A stretch of 64,000 nt of DNA from positions 4,731,001 through 4,795,000 of the forward strand of contig NZ_OY781091.1 of assembly GCF_963676275.1 (NCBI RefSeq). The letters are read 5' to 3'. A program made the position numbers and the translations under genes. Source of the stretch: an uncultured Cohaesibacter sp. Its GTDB lineage: Bacteria; Pseudomonadota; Alphaproteobacteria; Rhizobiales; Cohaesibacteraceae. The notes beneath the pieces were generated by a model, which did not search any database, had not been told where the DNA came from, and saw only the letters and a program-made list of their open reading frames with translations. Below, one piece after another: positions 9,669 through 20,759 of the stretch; position 1 is the first letter of the stretch, and every line of letters begins with the position of its first letter.

Positions 9669-11357
9669 GTGTCACAGAATTGGCAAAAACTGAGAATCTC
9701 TATGGCGACGCTGTTACGGCAAGCCAAGCGCATCCCGGTTAGACGGCCAGTTTGCAACATGCGTTATGTGCCGCGTTGTCCTGACCGGCTGCTGATTGCG
9801 CCTCAGGATTTGCGCACATCCGATCCCACCATCGCCGAGGATATCTATTCCGGCCTGTTTATTTTCGCCGGACAGGTGGAAAATTGTCAGGGCCATTCGC
9901 CCTTTTTGCATCCTGCCCCCAGCCGCGAATGGGCGCGGGAGCTGCATGGTTTTCGCTGGCTGCGCCACCTGCGGGCCTCCAGCGCCACATTGCCCCGTTC
10001 CAACGCCCGCTCTCTGGTGGAAGACTGGATCAAGAATTCGGGCAAGCTGGACGCCCAGGCCTGGGCACCTGCGGTGGTCGCAAACCGGGTTCTGGCCTGG
10101 CTCAACAATTCCCCCCTCATCCTGCAGGATGCAGACCACACCTTCTATCGGTCATTTCTGCGCGCCCTTTATGTGCAGGTGCGTTATCTGCGCGCCACCT
10201 ATTCGGGCATGCCCAACAATCTTGATCGCCTGCTGATCCTGATTGCCGAACTTGCAGGCTGGTTGTGCTTTACCGGCAAGGAGCGCCTTGTCCGCTCTGT
10301 TTCCAAACGGCTGGTCAAGGAACTTGACGACCAGATCCTGCCAGACGGTGGCCATGTTTCGCGCAATCCACTGGCAATCGTCTCGATCCTGCTGGAATTG
10401 CTCCCGCTGCGCCAGACCTTCATGTCGCGCGACATGGTTCCGCCAGAGGGGATGAATCTGGCCATTGAGCGCATGATGCCGATGCTGCGCTTCTTTCGTC
10501 ATCCCAATGGCAGCTTCGCCCATTTCAATGGCACTGGTGCCACACCGGCCGATTCGCTGGCGACCATTCTGGCCTATGACGACACCCGCGGCAGCCCCGT
10601 CTCCGACGCCTCCTTTTCCGGCTATCAGCGCGTGGAAGCAGGCCAGTCGATCCTGATCATGGATACCGGCGAGCCTCCTTTCATCGAGCAATCGACACTG
10701 GCCCATGCTGGCATGCTGTCTTTCGAAATGTGCTCGGGCACTTCACCACTGATAGTCAATTGCGGCACCCCAGCCCCCCAGCATGAGGGATGGCGCGAGC
10801 TGGCCCGCAGCACCGCTGCTCATTCCACCCTCATCGTGCAGGATCATTCAACCTGCAAGATCGCCCCGAAATCTTTTGACCTTGATGGCAGACCGCTGAT
10901 TTGCAGCGACAATCACCTCAAATATGAACGTTTTCTGGAGCGGGGACAGGAAACGATCCACGCCAGCCACGATGCCTATGGTTCCAAATTCGGCATTCGC
11001 CACACAAGGCAGATATGGCTCGCCATCGATGGGCGTCGGCTGGACGGGCGCGACGAGATGGACGCCATCGGACGCGGCATCACCAAGGGCAAGGACAGCT
11101 ATGCAATCCGCTTCCATCTTCACCCTTCGGTGGAAGTGGAATATTCAGAAGACCGCGATCAGGTGTATCTTGGCCTCAACAATGGCGAGATCTGGAAATT
11201 CGTTTCACAGGAAATCGACCCCAATATCGAGGAAAGCGTCTATCTTTCCGATATTCATGGCATCCGCCCCACCATCCAGCTGGTCATTTATGGCCACGCC
11301 AGCCATGTCCCCACCGTAAACTGGTTCTTTGAGCGGGTCGCCATAGCTACCAAATAG
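9669..11357 (+). CDS. Heparinase II/III family protein
   Basis: This 562-residue protein belongs to the heparinase II/III-like group found beside purH in many Rhizobiales. It has the N-terminal alpha/alpha toroid (PDRLLIAPQDLRTSDPTIAEDIY, then GFRWLRHLRA and GGHVSRNPLAIVSILLELLPLR) and a C-terminal beta-sandwich starting near residue 310 (GYQRVEAGQSILIMDTGEPP, then FEMCSGTSPLIVNCG and HSTLIVQD). Family members are polysaccharide lyases, but the substrate here is unknown; involvement with uronic-acid polymers or the cell envelope is inference. There is no obvious signal peptide. The start codon is GTG at 9669 with AGACGGA about 11 bases upstream; ATG at 9702 would shorten it by 11 residues. 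Confidence 0.85.
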   Translation: MSQNWQKLRISMATLLRQAKRIPVRRPVCNMRYVPRCPDRLLIAPQDLRTSDPTIAEDIYSGLFIFAGQVENCQGHSPFLHPAPSREWARELHGFRWLRHLRASSATLPRSNARSLVEDWIKNSGKLDAQAWAPAVVANRVLAWLNNSPLILQDADHTFYRSFLRALYVQVRYLRATYSGMPNNLDRLLILIAELAGWLCFTGKERLVRSVSKRLVKELDDQILPDGGHVSRNPLAIVSILLELLPLRQTFMSRDMVPPEGMNLAIERMMPMLRFFRHPNGSFAHFNGTGATPADSLATILAYDDTRGSPVSDASFSGYQRVEAGQSILIMDTGEPPFIEQSTLAHAGMLSFEMCSGTSPLIVNCGTPAPQHEGWRELARSTAAHSTLIVQDHSTCKIAPKSFDLDGRPLICSDNHLKYERFLERGQETIHASHDAYGSKFGIRHTRQIWLAIDGRRLDGRDEMDAIGRGITKGKDSYAIRFHLHPSVEVEYSEDRDQVYLGLNNGEIWKFVSQEIDPNIEESVYLSDIHGIRPTIQLVIYGHASHVPTVNWFFERVAIATK

Positions 11358-11489
11358 GGCCTCCTCGCAATTGTTGCCAAAACAGCAACATATTGATGCC
11401 GATTTGTGCTAAATGGGTTATTTCCCTCTCTGACAATTCGTGCTATCGCAGGGACGAAATTTCCCACCTCACACGCAGCAGGATGACCA

Positions 11490-13103
<1,614 letters not shown>

Positions 13104-13212
13104 AAAGCCTCTGGCTCTGCCAACCGCGCACTAATGCGCGCACCAGCAGAAGCCTCAAGCGCCAGCGGTCCCTTCAAAGCAAAGGCACCGGCTGCCAGCC
13201 ACAAAAATCAAG

Positions 13213-13240
13213 GCCCGAAGCACCCGCTTCGGGCTTTTTG
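13213..13240 (+). terminator. Rho-independent terminator after purH
   Basis: A perfect 9-bp stem (13213-13221 GCCCGAAGC with 13226-13234 GCTTCGGGC), a 4-base loop and TTTTTG. Confidence 0.93.
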
Positions 13241-13346
13241 TTTGAAACGATGATCATGACGGCCTGGAGCTTCCACCCCGAATATTGAAATCTTGGAAAA
13301 ATCCCGCTCTTTATGTATGCTGATCTCCAAAAATCAGGATATTTGG

Positions 13347-15245
13347 ATGCAACAGAAAATCGATAAGCTGTTTGAAACAGCGGCCAACGCCCAAAGCAAA
13401 GAAAAATACAAAGTGGCGTTCAATTTATATCGCGGTCTCTTTGAGCTATCTGCCGATCACCCAGAAGCCAACTTCAAAATGGGCGATCTTGCTGTTGCCA
13501 TCGGCAAACCCGAACAGGCTCTGGCTTTTTTCGAAGCCGCCCTGAGGCGAACCCCCACAAATCTTCTATTCTGGATAAGTTATATCGGTGCCCTTTCTCA
13601 ATTGGGCATGATCGGCAGAGCAAAACAGATGCTTACAGAGGCCGAAACGCTCGGCCTTGATGAGACATCCATTTTTACGCTCAAGAAATTGCTCGTCGAG
13701 ACAACCCGCGCTTTGAAGTGCAAGACCAATATCCTGGAGAGCACAAGCCTTTCGCAGGCCACCAAATCTGCCGCTCGGATGGTCAAGGAAGGCAAAAACA
13801 AGCAAGCAATCTCAATCTATATCGATATTCTGGAAAAATTCCCCCAAAACAGGCAGGCCCTATCCGGTTTGGAAAAATTGGCGCCCATGGATGTCAACCG
13901 TAGCGCGATGATACCCAGAGAGCCTCCCAAAGAAACAGTCGAGAAAGTCCAGAAACTATTACAGGACGGGAAGTTCCATTCACTTATCAAGCTCAACGCC
14001 CAATTGCTGCATGACTATCCTGATTCAATATCGATCAATACCGCAGAAGGCACAGCCAGAAGAGCCTTGCTGCAATATGATCTGGCACTGGAAAGCTTCA
14101 ACAAGGTTCTGAAAGTCAATCCAGAATCGGCAAACACCTATTTCAATATCGGCGTCTGCTATCTGGAATTACACGATATTGAAGCTGCCGAAAAGAATTT
14201 CAAAGCTGCGATCAAAATTGACGAGAATCTGCCAGAAGTATATCGCCATTGGGTCTATATGAAGAAAATGACCCATCAAGATGAGATTTTCTCAAAGATG
14301 GAGAAAATCTACAAAGAGAGCGAACTGAGCATCAATCAGAGAAGCAATCTTTGCTTTGCCTTGGCTAAAGCGTATGAAGATACGAAAAACTTCGAAGAAT
14401 CCTTCCAATATTTGTCGGAAGGCAATGCGCTTCGCAAAGAATATTTGAAATATGACATCTCGCAAGACGAAGAATTATTTGAAAAAATATATGAGTGGAA
14501 CGGACTTGTAGAAACAGAGAAATTGCAACTGGCAAACCAGACCATTGGCTTTGCCCCAATATTCATATTGGGTATGCCCCGATCCGGTACGTCACTTGTT
14601 GAACAAATCCTCTCCTCTCATAGCATGGTTGGCGCTGCGGGTGAGTTCCCCTACATCAGTAATTTTTCCAATTCAGTCATTCACGACATTGTCCAGCCAT
14701 CAAGATCGGCGTTTGAGGAATTTGCCAAGACTTATGAGACCGGCGCAAGAAGAATTACCAATAACGAACACTATATCACCGATAAGTTTCCCTTAAATTT
14801 CAAATATATAAATATTATTTTCACATTATTCCCGAACGCAAAGATCATAAATACCAACAGGGATGCAAGAGCCGTTTGCTGGTCAAATTTCAAACAATAT
14901 TTTGCGAATGACGGCCTTGGATATACATATAATATCGAAGACACTGTTGCATACTACAAAATGTATAAGAAACTCATGCAATTCTGGTATGAGAAATTTG
15001 GCAACAGAATATATAACCTGAACTATGATCGTCTGGTTTCCAATCAGGAAGAAGAAACCCGAAAATTGGCTGACTATGTCGGTCTCGATTGGCAAGATGC
15101 CATGCTTGCACCGCACAAGAACAAACGGATCGTAAAAACGGCATCCATCAATCAGGTTCGAAAGGCAGTTTATAAAGGAAGTTCGGATAAATGGAGAGCA
15201 TTCGCTCCCTTCCTCGAAACCTATTTCTCCAAGCTAGATGATTAG
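13347..15245 (+). CDS. TPR-repeat sulfotransferase family protein
   Basis: Residues about 1-330 are tetratricopeptide repeats (KVAFNLYRGLFELSADHPEA, then ALESFNKVLKVNPESANTYF and AAEKNFKAAIKIDENLPEVY). The C-terminal ~240 residues are a sulfotransferase domain: PIFILGMPRSGTSLVEQIL holds the 5'-phosphosulfate loop PRSGTS (residues 411-416 from this start), and NTNRDARAVCWSNFKQYF is the 3'-phosphate region. Such proteins transfer sulfate from PAPS; the acceptor is unknown. ATG 13347 is preferred because AGGA lies 7 bases upstream; ATG 13317 and TTG 13293 are in frame and would add 10 or 18 residues. Base use differs sharply from its neighbours: 13 G+C in 60 bases at 14761-14820 against 36 in 60 at 12781-12840. 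That suggests acquisition by transfer. Confidence 0.88.
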   Translation: MQQKIDKLFETAANAQSKEKYKVAFNLYRGLFELSADHPEANFKMGDLAVAIGKPEQALAFFEAALRRTPTNLLFWISYIGALSQLGMIGRAKQMLTEAETLGLDETSIFTLKKLLVETTRALKCKTNILESTSLSQATKSAARMVKEGKNKQAISIYIDILEKFPQNRQALSGLEKLAPMDVNRSAMIPREPPKETVEKVQKLLQDGKFHSLIKLNAQLLHDYPDSISINTAEGTARRALLQYDLALESFNKVLKVNPESANTYFNIGVCYLELHDIEAAEKNFKAAIKIDENLPEVYRHWVYMKKMTHQDEIFSKMEKIYKESELSINQRSNLCFALAKAYEDTKNFEESFQYLSEGNALRKEYLKYDISQDEELFEKIYEWNGLVETEKLQLANQTIGFAPIFILGMPRSGTSLVEQILSSHSMVGAAGEFPYISNFSNSVIHDIVQPSRSAFEEFAKTYETGARRITNNEHYITDKFPLNFKYINIIFTLFPNAKIINTNRDARAVCWSNFKQYFANDGLGYTYNIEDTVAYYKMYKKLMQFWYEKFGNRIYNLNYDRLVSNQEEETRKLADYVGLDWQDAMLAPHKNKRIVKTASINQVRKAVYKGSSDKWRAFAPFLETYFSKLDD

Positions 15246-15378
15246 GCAAACGGGCCAGATATCATTGAGCGAACGCATCTGGCATCGCTTTTCACGGCTC
15301 ACCACACTCAATGCTTGCGCTTGCCTTTACCCGTTCAATCCCCATATCAGAATGATGTAACCATGCGGGAAACAGGCA

Positions 15379-15804
15379 ATGGCGCACAAGCATTATTCTG
15401 AAGACGAAATCGAACTTCTGCCGCCGGAAAAGGCCGCAGAGGATGCGCAGGGCAAGCGCGATTCATCCATGGCCAGAAAAGCGGCCAATGTGCGCCAGAA
15501 ATTCTGGTCAGTCGTCAGGAAAGCTGCCCGGCAGATGCCCATCATCGAAGATGTGGTTGCCGCCTATTATTGCGCCTTTGACCCGGAAACCCCGGTCAAG
15601 GTGCGCCTGACGCTGATTGGCGCGCTGGCCTATTTCGTACTGCCGCTCGACGCCATTCCGGACATGATTTTCGGTCTGGGCTTTGCCGACGATATCGCCC
15701 TGCTCACCTATGTCATCAAGACCGTGCATGGCAACATCACAGACAAACATCGCCTGCGCGCCAAACAGGCGATGGCCGAACATGACGTGCATGTGGAACG
15801 CTAA
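15379..15804 (+). CDS. YkvA/DUF1232 family membrane protein
   Basis: This 141-residue protein has the DUF1232 core in its C-terminal half: IIEDVVAAYYCAFDPETPVKVRLTLIGALAYFVLPLDAIPDMIFGLGFADDIALL contains the hallmark YFVLPLDAIPD followed by GFADD. Members are small membrane-associated proteins of unknown role. The N-terminal 40 residues are charged and probably cytoplasmic. An ATG 16 bases upstream is out of frame. The ribosome site is weak (ACAGGCA next to the ATG), but base composition returns here to that of the GC-rich neighbours. Confidence 0.82.
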   Translation: MAHKHYSEDEIELLPPEKAAEDAQGKRDSSMARKAANVRQKFWSVVRKAARQMPIIEDVVAAYYCAFDPETPVKVRLTLIGALAYFVLPLDAIPDMIFGLGFADDIALLTYVIKTVHGNITDKHRLRAKQAMAEHDVHVER

Positions 15805-15887
15805 CCTCCCACACGCAGCTTGAGGCAGCCACCTCCGGTTCGGATAGCAAGCCCGCTTGAGGCATCAGCCCTGCTTTGGGCTAAAAC

Positions 15888-16862
15888 TCAAAGCGTAATG
15901 ACCACCTTGCCTTTGGCTTCCCGGTTGGCAATGGCCCTGATCGCATCGGCGGTCTCTTCCAGAGGATAACGCCGATCAATATGCGGCTTGAGCTTGCGTT
16001 CTGCCACCCATGTCATGATCTGCTTCATATTGGCAGCATGGTCGGCCGGTTCGCGCCTCACCGCCTCGCCCCAGAAAACCCCGAGCAGATCCACGCCCTT
16101 GAGCATCACCAGATTGAGCGGCATTTTCGGGATGGTGCCGGAGGCAAAACCGACGACAAGAAAGCGTCCATACCAGCCGGTCGCCCTCAGGGCGGCTTCG
16201 GACAAGTCCCCGCCAACAGGATCATAAACCACATCAACCCCGTGACCATCAGTCATGTCCTTCAGTGTCTGCTTGAGATCCGAGCTCTTGTAATTGAGCA
16301 GATCATCGGCCCCGTGGGCTTCGCAAAGCTGAAGCTTTTCATCCGATGACGCGCAGGCTATGACGCGCGCTCCCATCAATTTGCCGATCTCCACCGCAGC
16401 AAGTCCCACCCCTCCCGCAGCGCCAAGCACGGCCAGCGTCTCCCCCGGCTGCATCCGCGCCCGGCTTCTCAGACCATAAATGGTCGTACCATAGGTGATC
16501 ACCAGACCGGCAGCTTCGGCAAAGCCGAGCGGATCGGGCATCGTGATCGCCTCTTCGGCTGGCACCACGACATAATCCCGCGCGCCACCCCAGCGGATAT
16601 AGCTGATCGCCTTCTGGCCCACCCGAACGGACTGAACGCCCTCGCCGACCTCTTCGATCACACCGGCAATCTCGCCAGCCGGCGAGAAGGGCAGATCGGG
16701 AGTGAATTGATATTTGTCGCGCAGAATCAGCGTGTCAAAGAAATTGAGCGCCGCCGCCTTGACCCGGATAAGCACCTCCCCCGGACCGGCTTTCGGCTTG
16801 TCTATCTCGACCAGTTTCAGATTATCCACGCCCTCGAAGGCATCACACATGATCGCCCGCAT
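15888..16862 (-). CDS. Zinc-independent NAD(P)H:quinone oxidoreductase, MDR superfamily
   Basis: This 324-residue protein has the two-domain medium-chain reductase layout. The GroES-like N-terminal domain (GPGEVLIRVKAAALNFFDTLI) lacks the zinc cysteines of alcohol dehydrogenases. The Rossmann domain follows, with the nucleotide loop VLGAAGGVGLAAVEIG and GADDLLNYKSSDLKQTL. The segment VDVVYDPVGGDLSEAALRA is typical of the QOR branch. It probably reduces quinones or enals with NADPH in the cytoplasm; the natural substrate is unknown. On the minus strand GGGAGCTGATC directly precedes the ATG, a good ribosome site. It is transcribed away from the SPOUT gene at 17176. Confidence 0.9.
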   Translation of the reverse strand: MRAIMCDAFEGVDNLKLVEIDKPKAGPGEVLIRVKAAALNFFDTLILRDKYQFTPDLPFSPAGEIAGVIEEVGEGVQSVRVGQKAISYIRWGGARDYVVVPAEEAITMPDPLGFAEAAGLVITYGTTIYGLRSRARMQPGETLAVLGAAGGVGLAAVEIGKLMGARVIACASSDEKLQLCEAHGADDLLNYKSSDLKQTLKDMTDGHGVDVVYDPVGGDLSEAALRATGWYGRFLVVGFASGTIPKMPLNLVMLKGVDLLGVFWGEAVRREPADHAANMKQIMTWVAERKLKPHIDRRYPLEETADAIRAIANREAKGKVVITL

Positions 16863-17175
16863 GATCAGCTCCCATTCTCATCCACCTCCCCATGCCTAGC
16901 ATGGCGGGATGACTGCACAAAGATGCAAACAGCATCCATGAGACAAAAGGCGACCATGCCATTGCGCCTTATCAGGATCGGCGAGAATGCTGATCCCTCG
17001 CCATGCCTTAAAGCGCCAGCAGCGAAGCGGCCCCGGCATCAAACAAGGCACAGACGGTTTCATTTGCCGCAAGATTGGTCTAGAAAGGCGCATCTGCGGC
17101 GATTCCGACAGGGTGACCCTTGCCGGAAAGCCAGATTCTCAGCAATGAAATAACAAGCAAAAAGACAGGAAACAC
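16863..17175. other. Divergent intergenic region
   Basis: This 313-base gap separates two divergent genes and must hold both promoters. I see no gene, no repeat and no clear operator; short frames here are GC-rich chance frames. Confidence 0.6.
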
Positions 17176-17718
17176 ATGCGCGGATATTTTGCAGTTGGCG
17201 TGCAAGGACTGTCCAAGGAAGGCAATTTCGGCAATCTGCTCCGCACGGCCCATGCTTTCGGTGCCAGCTTCTTTTTCACGATTGCGGCGGAGAGGACATT
17301 CGCCAAACCCGGCACAGACACTTCCAAGGGTGGCGATCATATTCCCTATTATCCATGGGCCAATGAAGATGAACTGATTCTGCCGAAAGATTGCAGGCTG
17401 GTCGGCGTCGAGCTGACGGATGATGCGGTGGATCTGCCGAGCTTTCGCCATCCCACCAAGGCCGCCTATATTCTGGGGCCGGAGCGGGGCAACCTCACGC
17501 AGGCCATGCAGGATAAATGCGATTTCATCGTCAAGATCCCCACCCGCTTCTGTCTCAATGTGGCAACGGCGGGCGCAATCATCATGTATGACAGGGTTCA
17601 GTCGATGGGCGGCTTTGCGGAAAGACCGGTTCGCGCAGGTGGTCCGCAGGAAGCGCGGGCCCATCAGCATGGTCAGCCAAAATTCCGTGCTGGCATCCCG
17701 GATGCCCTCAAGGGTTAG
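17176..17718 (+). CDS. TrmH/SpoU-type RNA 2'-O-methyltransferase
   Basis: This 180-residue protein is the short SPOUT form, without an added RNA-binding domain. The three SpoU motifs are present in order: motif 1 EGNFGNLLRTAHAFGA, motif 2 AAYILGPERGNLTQAM and motif 3 IPTRFCLNVATAGAIIMYDR. These form the knotted SAM site. It should methylate a ribose 2'-OH in tRNA or rRNA, but the target nucleotide cannot be told from sequence. AGGA lies 5 bases before the ATG. The C-terminal 35 residues are basic and Gly/His-rich. It is not joined to the following gene, from which it is separated by 275 bases. Confidence 0.88.
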   Translation: MRGYFAVGVQGLSKEGNFGNLLRTAHAFGASFFFTIAAERTFAKPGTDTSKGGDHIPYYPWANEDELILPKDCRLVGVELTDDAVDLPSFRHPTKAAYILGPERGNLTQAMQDKCDFIVKIPTRFCLNVATAGAIIMYDRVQSMGGFAERPVRAGGPQEARAHQHGQPKFRAGIPDALKG

Positions 17719-17993
17719 AAGCTGTCAATTTGAGATGACGTCGGCGCAGAATATCGTTAATGTCCGACAACAGACAAGATCATGCAATGCCCATCTCTTG
17801 CCGCATTTGCATTGGATCTTGCTTACAATCGCATCAGAATCGCGGAAATCCGGGCAGTCGACGGCAAAAGCGCAAAAAAAATCAAAATTTGACGCAACTT
17901 CACTGTTTGGTAACCCTGACTTTGGTAAATGTTAAATGAATGAATTGGAGCCTGAGGCTCCTGTTGGCATCCAGTCGAAAGCGACAGGTAGAG

Positions 17994-18506
17994 ATGAAAA
18001 GCGTAAAAATCCTCGGAGCAGCCACCCTTCTCGCACTTTCCGCCACTGCAGCGCATGCTCAGGGCGCGGCCACTCGCGTCGAGCAATTCAAGGATTGGGG
18101 TGCTTATGTTTTCAACGATCCTCAACGCGGCAAAATGTGCTTTGCGGTTAGCCAACCCAAAGACATGGAACCGAAAAATGTGAATCGTGATCCGATCTAT
18201 TTCTTCATTACAACGCGCCCAAGGGAAGGCGTTCGCGAAGAAGTGAATGTGATCACCGGCTATCCTTACAAGGAAGGTTCCAAGACCACCATTCAGGTTG
18301 GGTCCGACACCTTCTCCCTTTACACATCCGGCGATGGCGCCTGGCTTGAAAATGCCGCCGAAGAAGCCCGTCTTGTGAACGCGATGCGCGCAGGTTCGAG
18401 CATGGTGGTCAAAGGCACCTCTTCACGTGGCACCGTAACGGTTGACACCTACTCCCTCTCGGGAGTAACGGCAGCAACCCAGAAAGCCGTGGCCGAGTGC
18501 CAGTAA
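17994..18506 (+). CDS. Invasion-associated locus B (IalB)-like secreted protein
   Basis: From the ATG at 17994 the product starts MKSVKILGAATLLALSATAAHA, a clear signal peptide; the in-frame upstream ATG at 17940 would put 18 charged residues before it and is rejected. The mature ~148 residues show the IalB-family pattern: FKDWGAYVFNDPQRGKMCFAVSQPKDMEP, then PIYFFITTRP, a beta-rich GYPYKEGSK region and a final Cys. The family is widespread in Rhizobiales; in Bartonella it is linked to invasion, but in free-living species its role is unknown. Two cysteines (CFAV and the C-terminal ECQ) may form a disulfide. A terminator follows at 18542. Confidence 0.85.
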   Translation: MKSVKILGAATLLALSATAAHAQGAATRVEQFKDWGAYVFNDPQRGKMCFAVSQPKDMEPKNVNRDPIYFFITTRPREGVREEVNVITGYPYKEGSKTTIQVGSDTFSLYTSGDGAWLENAAEEARLVNAMRAGSSMVVKGTSSRGTVTVDTYSLSGVTAATQKAVAECQ

Positions 18507-18541
18507 CGAGTGCCAGTAAAAAGGCAATCCATAAATTCAAC

Positions 18542-18569
18542 AAAAAGCGGCTGACAAGGCCGCTTTTTT
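18542..18569 (+). terminator. Rho-independent terminator after the IalB-like gene
   Basis: A perfect 10-bp stem (18542-18551 AAAAAGCGGC with 18559-18568 GCCGCTTTTT), a 7-base loop and an extended T-run. Confidence 0.93.
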
Positions 18570-18812
18570 GTTTTATACACCCGCAAATTCACATTCAATC
18601 CGACCGGTTTGCCCCCTGATGGACAGCTATTGCTGAAAAAAGGGCAAGGATCAGGCCACCTCCAGCCAATGAGCCGGTGGTCGTTCCCGAATGGCAATCT
18701 CTAAGGATCACGCAAAGTCCTGTTTCGCTCACCCCTCAAAGGCGTGCGCGAAGACCTGCCGTGATCGGCCTTGAAAAGAGGAACCGCGTTAACCTGCGGT
18801 CTTGACCAGCCT
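18570..18812. other. Intergenic region before rlmN
   Basis: With the terminator just upstream, the gap to rlmN totals 306 bases. It must carry the rlmN promoter. I see no gene and no clear repeat. Confidence 0.55.
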
Positions 18813-20129
18813 ATGACACATGCCTCCACGCTCGACGCAACCCCTGCAATCGACGCCCCGCAGCCCGTTGCGATAGAGACCAGCCACAATTACAGCTGGC
18901 CAGCTCTCGACCCCGACAAGATGAACCTTGTCGGCATGGACCGCAATGATCTTTCCGAGGCAATGCGCCGGGTTGGCGTGGCAGAAAAGCAGATCCGCAT
19001 GCGGGTCGCCCAGCTCTGGCACTGGATCTATGTGCGCGGCGCAACCTCCTTTGACCAGATGACCAATGTCTCCAAGGATCTGCGCGCCAAGATGGATCTG
19101 GTCTATACCATCACCCACCCCGAACTGGTGGCCGAACAGATCTCGGTGGACGGCACCCGCAAATGGCTGCTGCGCTTCCCGCCGCGCGGTGCCGGTCGTC
19201 CGGTCGAAGTGGAAACCGTCTATATTCCCGATGAGAATCGCGGCACGCTTTGCGTCTCCAGTCAGGTCGGCTGCACCCTCAATTGTACTTTCTGCCATAC
19301 CGGCACCCAGAAGCTGGTGCGCAACCTCACATCCGAGGAGATTGTCGCCCAGCTGCGCGTCGCCCGCGAAATGCTCAACGATTTCCCCGAGCGCGAGCCG
19401 GAAACCGGTGCCATCGTGCCGAAAATGGGCCGCTTCGTCTCCAACGTGGTGATGATGGGCATGGGTGAGCCGCTATTCAACTATGACGCGGTCAAGACAG
19501 CGATGCTGATCATGTCCGATGGCGAGGGGCTTTCCATCTCCAAGCGCCGTATCACCCTGTCCACCTCGGGCCATGTGCCCAATATCCGCAAGGCAGGCGA
19601 GGAAGTCGGCTGCATGCTGGCCATCTCGCTTCATGCCACCAATGACGAGCTGCGCGACGAGATCGTGCCGATCAACAAGAAGTGGCCACTCAAGGAACTT
19701 CTGGAAGCCTGCCGCACCTATCCCGGCGTTTCCAACGCCAAGCGCATCACCTTCGAATATGTGATGCTCAAGGGCGTTAATGATTCCATCGAGGATGCCC
19801 GCAATCTGGTCAAACTGCTGCGCGGCATTCCGGCCAAGATCAACCTCATTCCTTTCAACCCATGGCCGGGCAGCAATTATGAATGCTCCGACTGGGACCA
19901 GATCGAGGAATTTGCCGATTTCATCAACCGCGCCGGCTATGCCTCACCGGTTCGCACCCCGCGCGGCCGCGACATCTATGCCGCCTGCGGTCAGCTCAAG
20001 TCCGAATCCGAGCGTCTGCGCAAAGTTGAGCGCGAAAAGCTGGAAGCCGAACTGGCAGCCCTTGAAAGAATGCGCCTTGCCAACCTTGTTGGCGACGGCT
20101 CCAATGACGATATGGAAGAAGACGAATAG
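18813..20129 (+). CDS. rlmN: 23S rRNA (A2503-C2) / tRNA (A37-C2) methyltransferase RlmN
   Basis: RlmN is a radical-SAM enzyme that methylates C2 of A2503 in 23S rRNA and A37 in some tRNAs. The 438-residue protein has the helical N-terminal domain ([21 protein letters not shown]), the 4Fe-4S motif CTLNCTFC inside [21 protein letters not shown], the SAM-binding GMGEPLFNY, and the C-terminal ACGQL with the catalytic cysteine. Spacing C-x3-C-x2-C is right for this family. The ATG at 18813 is chosen; a TTG at 18771 is in frame but has no support. The acidic tail after residue 410 (SNDDMEEDE) is unusual but harmless to the fold. Confidence 0.95.
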   Translation: MTHASTLDATPAIDAPQPVAIETSHNYSWPALDPDKMNLVGMDRNDLSEAMRRVGVAEKQIRMRVAQLWHWIYVRGATSFDQMTNVSKDLRAKMDLVYTITHPELVAEQISVDGTRKWLLRFPPRGAGRPVEVETVYIPDENRGTLCVSSQVGCTLNCTFCHTGTQKLVRNLTSEEIVAQLRVAREMLNDFPEREPETGAIVPKMGRFVSNVVMMGMGEPLFNYDAVKTAMLIMSDGEGLSISKRRITLSTSGHVPNIRKAGEEVGCMLAISLHATNDELRDEIVPINKKWPLKELLEACRTYPGVSNAKRITFEYVMLKGVNDSIEDARNLVKLLRGIPAKINLIPFNPWPGSNYECSDWDQIEEFADFINRAGYASPVRTPRGRDIYAACGQLKSESERLRKVEREKLEAELAALERMRLANLVGDGSNDDMEEDE

Positions 20130-20195
20130 GGCGAGTGCAAGCCGCCGCCCTTTCCTCACGACGACCAAAAGCAGCAAAGTCCAAAGGAACCCGCC

Positions 20196-20654
20196 ATGAG
20201 CCTGTCTCGCCTGATTGCCCGTATCTTCATGGTGCCAATCGGCCTGTTTCTGGCCATCATGGCGGCGAGCATCTTTCTCGGCTTCGCGCTCAATAGCATG
20301 TATGGCGGTCCCGGCATGCATCACGATCCGGCGGTGGAGAATATATTCGCCATCTTTTCCGGCTTCGTGATTGCCTTTCCGCTGGGGCATTTCGCCTTCT
20401 ATCCGGCCATTCTGGGCCTGATTCTGGCGGAATTTTTCTCATGGCGCAGCATCTGGATCTATCTTGGCTATGGTCTGGCCCTGTCCTTTTTCATCACCCA
20501 CGCCCCCGGCGAGCCGGTCGACGCCTTGGCCATTGCTCTGGATGTCCGCGCCATGGCTGCGGGTCTGGTCGGCGGATTTGTCTATTGGCTGATATCCGGC
20601 CGCGGCGCTGGTATCGTCAAGCGCTCGCTCGACAACAGACCACAAAATTTCTAG
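20196..20654 (+). CDS. Small four-helix membrane protein, unknown function
   Basis: This 152-residue protein has four clear membrane segments: MVPIGLFLAIMAASIFLGFAL, NIFAIFSGFVIAFPLGHFAFY, SIWIYLGYGLALSFFI and AMAAGLVGGFVYWLIS. A loop between helices one and two is His/Gly/Met-rich (MYGGPGMHHDPA). The start has a good ribosome site (AAAGGAACCCGCC before the ATG). Base composition and third-position GC match the neighbours. I do not recognise a named family. It lies 66 bases after rlmN and may share its transcript. Confidence 0.75.
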   Translation: MSLSRLIARIFMVPIGLFLAIMAASIFLGFALNSMYGGPGMHHDPAVENIFAIFSGFVIAFPLGHFAFYPAILGLILAEFFSWRSIWIYLGYGLALSFFITHAPGEPVDALAIALDVRAMAAGLVGGFVYWLISGRGAGIVKRSLDNRPQNF

Positions 20655-20670
20655 CGCCTGCGTTTGTATA

Positions 20671-20700
20671 ACCTGAGTTTATGGCACCTGAGTTTATGGC
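20671..20700 (+). repeat. Perfect 15-bp tandem duplication
   Basis: ACCTGAGTTTATGGC occurs twice in a row at 20671-20685 and 20686-20700, between the stop of the membrane protein and the terminator. It looks like a recent slippage or duplication. Confidence 0.9.
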
Positions 20701-20702
20701 AT

Positions 20703-20735
20703 AAAAAAAGGTGCGACCCGACGGATCGCACCTTT
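20703..20735 (-). terminator. Terminator shared by convergent genes
   Basis: A perfect 10-bp stem (20707-20716 AAAGGTGCGA with 20726-20735 TCGCACCTTT) is flanked by seven As on the left, which are Ts for the minus-strand gene ending at 20760. It can also stop + strand transcription. Confidence 0.88.
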
Positions 20736-20759
20736 CAAGGATCAACCAACGAAAACCGG

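Noticed and set aside
9533-9742. A 69-codon frame ahead of the heparinase-family gene
   Set aside because: It overlaps the heparinase start in another frame, and its product has no recognisable feature.
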